Shown piece after piece: positions 5,144 to 7,434 of a stretch of DNA of 7,434 nt; the first letter of the stretch is position 1; each line of letters starts with the position of its first letter. The notes below the pieces were generated by a model. That model was not told the DNA's origin, made no database searches, and worked only from the letters and a program-made list of their open reading frames with translations. The position numbers were made by a program, and so were the translations under genes. This stretch comes from Rickettsiales bacterium (GTDB taxonomy: Bacteria > Pseudomonadota > Alphaproteobacteria > Rickettsiales > Deianiraeaceae), in assembly GCA_017477855.1 (NCBI GenBank), contig JAFUUN010000125.1, positions 1 through 7,434 on the forward strand, given 5' to 3'.

Positions 5144-5787
5144 ACTTACAAATATTTTTAACTTTGTTTTACCCAATTTTTCTTACTTCAATAGCAGTCG
5201 GACCTGTGTTTATCACATTGGCAAATTTGTCAATGACATACGGTTTGCGCCATGGCCTTTTTGCCGTTATCGGAGTGATCTTTGGCAATATTCTTTACAT
5301 GGTTTTAGGTGCACTGACGGCCAGAGAAATAATCAATGAAGTGCCCGAAACAGTAATGTTATTCGTCTCGTTCTTTGCAACAATGTTTTTGATATATGTG
5401 GCATATGGCTTTTGGAAAAAGGATGTCTCAAAAATGAGCACAAAAGAAATTCAAAAGCAAAACTTCGGCACAATCATCAAAATGTTCTGCATCACATTGT
5501 CGTCGCCGGTCGTGATTGCTGGTTATAGCATCACGTTCTTGACGTTTGCTGATAAAGTAAGCGTTTCATTCGTTTCTGCGCTACTTGGAGGTATTTTTGG
5601 TGCAACAATTGCATACACAATAATTGCTGTATCCTTCGGCTTGCTTGGAAAAAAAATCCTTGCACTTGGTCCAAAGAAATACAAGATCATTTTGTCAACT
5701 CTCAACAAAATCGCGGCTGTGCTGCTGTTTACATTTGCGTCACTGATTGTTGTCAATTTTGTGAGGGAGGTTGTAAAGCTGATATAG
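5140..5787 (+). CDS. LysE/RhtB-type membrane transporter, second paralog
   Basis: 215 residues with the same six-helix layout as the preceding protein. The two align without gaps over residues 1-170, with 76 identities by hand count (about 45%). Shared blocks are GPVFIT (21-26), FWKKD (91-95), IKMF (113-116), TLSSPV (119-124) and SALLGG (146-151). It therefore arose by tandem duplication. The second copy has about ten extra residues, LGPKK-like, before the last helix. The start ATG overlaps the preceding TGA as ATGA, which implies coupled translation and similar amounts of both products. A heteromeric pair is possible but not shown. It is the last gene of the argG operon, and no clear terminator follows. 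Substrate is unknown. Confidence 0.8.
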   Translation: MNLQIFLTLFYPIFLTSIAVGPVFITLANLSMTYGLRHGLFAVIGVIFGNILYMVLGALTAREIINEVPETVMLFVSFFATMFLIYVAYGFWKKDVSKMSTKEIQKQNFGTIIKMFCITLSSPVVIAGYSITFLTFADKVSVSFVSALLGGIFGATIAYTIIAVSFGLLGKKILALGPKKYKIILSTLNKIAAVLLFTFASLIVVNFVREVVKLI

Positions 5788-5805
5788 CCTTGTCATGTCT
5801 ATATC

Positions 5806-5883
5806 TCAAAACAATGCCACAAATCCAGTAATGACAAATGATACAACGATCAGAACAACAATAACGCGTGCAAAAATCTTCAT
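5806..5883 (-). CDS. Possible 25-residue membrane microprotein
   Basis: ATG 5883-5881 opens a 25-codon frame ending at TGA 5808-5806. The product begins MKIFARVIVVL and is otherwise an uninterrupted hydrophobic run rich in Val, Ile and Phe: one membrane span with a positively charged N-terminus. GGAG lies 11 nt upstream, at the 3' end of tRNA-Asn, so it would be translated from read-through of the tRNA transcript. It fills the gap between the transporter operon and the tRNA. There is no family recognition, and at this length chance is a real alternative. Confidence 0.35.
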   Translation of the reverse strand: MKIFARVIVVLIVVSFVITGFVALF

Positions 5884-5894
5884 AGGAGAAACCG

Positions 5895-5966
5895 CTCCAC
5901 AGGTAGGGATCGAACCTACGACCAATTGGTTAACAGCCAACTGCTCTACCGCTGAGCTACTGTGGA
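5895..5966 (-). tRNA. tRNA-Asn (anticodon GTT)
   Basis: A full 72-nt cloverleaf reads on the minus strand: acceptor stem TCCACAG/CTGTGGA, D-stem GCTC/GAGC, anticodon stem GTTGG/CCAAT with loop CTGTTAA (anticodon GTT), T-stem GTAGG/CCTAC with loop TTCGATC, and discriminator G. CCA is not encoded (CGG follows), so the end must be added by the CCA enzyme. A candidate promoter lies directly upstream. Confidence 0.96.
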
Positions 5967-5972
5967 ATACAC

Positions 5973-6003
5973 AGTATAATTTTATAAAAAAAGTAATTGT
6001 CAA
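5973..6003 (-). promoter_or_regulatory. Candidate tRNA-Asn promoter
   Basis: On the minus strand TTGACA (6003-5998) is followed by TATACT (5978-5973) with a 19-nt spacer, longer than ideal. An overlapping TATAAA lies closer but is too near the -35. Initiation would fall within a few bases of the tRNA 5' end, leaving almost no leader. Confidence 0.4.
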
Positions 6004-6009
6004 GAGGAG

Positions 6010-6027
6010 ATTAACATTCAGGTTAAT
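6010..6027. repeat. Inverted repeat between xthA and tRNA-Asn
   Basis: ATTAAC-ATTCAG-GTTAAT is a perfect 6-bp inverted repeat with a 6-nt loop, just upstream of the TTGACA of the tRNA promoter. No T-run follows on the minus strand, so it is a poor terminator for xthA. It could be a protein-binding site or chance in AT-rich DNA. Confidence 0.3.
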
Positions 6028-6048
6028 AATATGTTTTGATAACAGAAT

Positions 6049-6885
6049 TTAAATTTCTATCTCCATCACTGTCGGAGCATGGTCGGAGGTCTTTGGTTTG
6101 GCGCGAGTTTTCATGTCAACGTAGATTTGTGATATGTTGTCAATTACATTTTTGGATGACAAAAGATAGTCCAATCTCCACCCGACATTGCGGTCAAAGC
6201 CCTTTGTTTTGTAGTCCCACCAAGTATATTGCACGACACCAGGAAACCTCACGCGGAATGCATCATCCAGCCCGACTGCACGGATATCTCGCAAGGCCTG
6301 TCTTTCCAGAGGGTGAAAGCCAACTCCGCCATCATTTGCTTTCGGATGCGTCAGGTCAATTTCCTCCTGCGCAACATTAAAATCACCTCCAAAAATGACA
6401 TATTCATCCTGAAAATTGTTTGTTTGCGCCTTGATTTCCTTCATTCTCGCCCGCAACCGTTTGTAAAAATGCAGTTTATATTTAAACCTCGCACTCTCCT
6501 CCAAGGTCTCGTCTTGTTGCAATACGCTTCCGCCCATCGGGACATAAACGCTTGCCACACGCGCAATCTTCCCGCCAATTGATACTATCGCCTCAACATA
6601 TCTGGCCTCTTCATCAGTGTCCTGAAAGCCATAAAGTGGCAGTTCGTCCGTTTCCAAATCAATAGGATATTTTGACAAAATTGCAACACCATTGTATGAC
6701 TTCTGCCCTTTAAAAAGGTAGTTCATTCCCATTGATTGGATGGCCGAGCTCGGAAAATCGCAGTCCTGACATTTTGTCTCTTGCAACAGTATGACATCAA
6801 TTTTGTTGTCTTTGATGACGCTTTTCAGCATTTCGGTTCGTATGCGGATTGAGTTGATGTTCCATGTTGCAACGCGGATTTTCAT
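6049..6885 (-). CDS. xthA: Exodeoxyribonuclease III
   Basis: This EEP-fold enzyme has AP-endonuclease and 3'-5' exonuclease activity in base excision repair. Catalytic blocks appear in order: TWNINSIR (7-14), LLQETK with metal ligand E36, KGQKSYNGVAILSK (59-72), SVYVPMGG with Y114, GGDFNVA with D168 and N170, GWRLDYLL with D239, and SDHAP with D268-H269. The 278 residues are slightly longer than many bacterial ExoIII but within range. The start MKIRVATWNINS is family-typical, and ATG 6885 has a GGTGGTG ribosome site. It begins 13 nt after the CCA of tRNA-Thr, so the two are almost certainly cotranscribed. Its ribosome site can pair with the tRNA 3' end. It is separated by 82 bp from tRNA-Asn on the same strand. 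Confidence 0.96.
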   Translation of the reverse strand: MKIRVATWNINSIRIRTEMLKSVIKDNKIDVILLQETKCQDCDFPSSAIQSMGMNYLFKGQKSYNGVAILSKYPIDLETDELPLYGFQDTDEEARYVEAIVSIGGKIARVASVYVPMGGSVLQQDETLEESARFKYKLHFYKRLRARMKEIKAQTNNFQDEYVIFGGDFNVAQEEIDLTHPKANDGGVGFHPLERQALRDIRAVGLDDAFRVRFPGVVQYTWWDYKTKGFDRNVGWRLDYLLSSKNVIDNISQIYVDMKTRAKPKTSDHAPTVMEIEI

Positions 6886-6898
6886 ATCACCACCAAAA

Positions 6899-6974
6899 TG
6901 GTGCTATTGACGGGACTTGAACCCGCGACCTCTTCATTACCAATGAAGTGCACTACCAGCTGTGCTACAATAGC
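6899..6974 (-). tRNA. tRNA-Thr (anticodon GGT), CCA encoded
   Basis: The cloverleaf on the minus strand has acceptor stem GCTATTG/CAATAGC, D-stem GCAC/GTGC, anticodon stem CTTCA/TGAAG with loop TTGGTAA (anticodon GGT), T-stem GCGGG/CCCGT with loop TTCAAGT, and discriminator A at 6902. CCA (6901-6899) is encoded. Without CCA the body is 73 nt. It directly precedes xthA. No strong promoter was found in the 52 bp to the next gene upstream. Confidence 0.96.
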
Positions 6975-7026
6975 GTCGGCATTAAGCTATCGGTGTTTTT
7001 TTTAATTTCAATGATTATTTTTTAGT

Positions 7027-7434
7027 CTACATGTTAGAATGCACCAGAGTGTCAATGCCGTTTTTGATAACATCAGTGTCATAGCTTGCATATGCATTAT
7101 TATGATCATGGTGATTAAATCCAAAAAAGCTTTTTATTTTACACCAAAAACCTTGTGTCTTTTTATGCACTTTTTTGCTTGTTGGAAAATTTGGATTAAT
7201 CTTTTTTATCTCTGCCTCATTGATACCAGCTTTTTTACATTCATCTCTTATGTAATCTACGAATTTATGCAATTTCATTTTCTGAATTTTCTTGGTTCCT
7301 GCATCTCTAACTAAAATGCTTTTGTGGCCGAGTTTGTTGTATTGAATATCAATAATACTATCCATATTTTTAACAACTCTCTCTAAACTCAATTTCCTAT
7401 TCATTTGCCCAAATTTATCGGCTTGCAAATTTAT
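7027..7434 (-). CDS. Hypothetical basic protein, 5' end possibly beyond the right edge
   Basis: The frame is open from the right edge to TAG 7029-7027, with 135 residues visible. The true start may lie outside the window. Inside it, ATG 7404 (protein starting MNRKLSLERV, 125 residues) and TTG 7428 are options, neither with a convincing ribosome site. I do not recognise the family. The protein is soluble and Lys-rich, with no membrane segment. A helical-looking charged part (KLHKFVDYIRDECKKAG) is followed by a basic-aromatic stretch (KKTQGFWCKIKSFFGF) and then a histidine-rich NHHDHNN. Composition is low in GC, like the left-edge gene. It ends 52 bp before tRNA-Thr on the same strand. Confidence 0.65.
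   Translation of the reverse strand: MNLQADKFGQMNRKLSLERVVKNMDSIIDIQYNKLGHKSILVRDAGTKKIQKMKLHKFVDYIRDECKKAGINEAEIKKINPNFPTSKKVHKKTQGFWCKIKSFFGFNHHDHNNAYASYDTDVIKNGIDTLVHSNM

Noticed and set aside
5795..6052. Plus-strand 85-codon frame and the longer minus-strand 65-codon version of the microprotein frame
   Set aside because: Both run through tRNA-Asn. Only the internal 25-codon segment downstream of the tRNA is kept as a candidate.
6036..6582. Plus-strand frames of 114 and 117 codons
   Set aside because: They are antisense shadows of xthA, which has all catalytic motifs.
7039..7314. Plus-strand 91-codon Cys/Phe-rich frame
   Set aside because: It is antisense to the right-edge gene, and its hydrophobic composition is a by-product of the Lys-rich complement.

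Overview
The window looks like an AT-rich alphaproteobacterial chromosome, possibly of a host-associated lineage (Rickettsiales or Holosporales type). Three things suggest this: a circularly permuted, two-piece tmRNA gene; an alphaproteobacterial-style MraZ; and very AT-rich spacers with TTGACA-type promoters. The exact taxon cannot be fixed from this sequence alone.

Left part (1-1372), read on the minus strand. A low-GC gene of unknown function runs off the left edge. Upstream of it lies mraZ, the DNA-binding regulator that normally heads the cell-wall/division (dcw) cluster. Here it is not followed by rsmH, ftsL or ftsI. Its likely promoter (TTGACA-16-CATAAA) is overlaid by three TGG(A/G)A repeats at exact 10-bp spacing, a pattern like the known MraZ operator. 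The roughly 180-nt leader between promoter and gene holds several hairpins.

Middle (1373-1935). A 96-bp, 68% GC island is bounded by perfect 8-bp inverted repeats. It is followed on the plus strand by ssrA. In ssrA the acceptor piece (T-arm and CCA end) comes first and the coding piece follows after only 2 nt. The 7-bp acceptor stem with its G3-U70 pair, an H-type pseudoknot PK1, the tag reading frame and the stop-codon helix can all be traced. The predicted tag is unusually long (27 codons, ending AEMAA) and contains a 30-nt hairpin.

Plus-strand operon (1939-5787). argG (argininosuccinate synthase), glnA (type I-alpha glutamine synthetase) and two tandem paralogous LysE-type membrane transporters are packed with 24-nt, 1-nt and minus 4-nt spacing. 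Together they suggest a unit for making or consuming nitrogen-rich amino acids and moving them across the membrane.

Right part (5788-7434), minus strand. In transcription order: an unknown basic protein cut by the right edge, tRNA-Thr(GGT) with encoded CCA, xthA (exonuclease III) 13 nt downstream, tRNA-Asn(GTT) without encoded CCA, and a possible 25-codon membrane microprotein. The two edge genes are the least recognisable; the core genes are housekeeping or metabolic.
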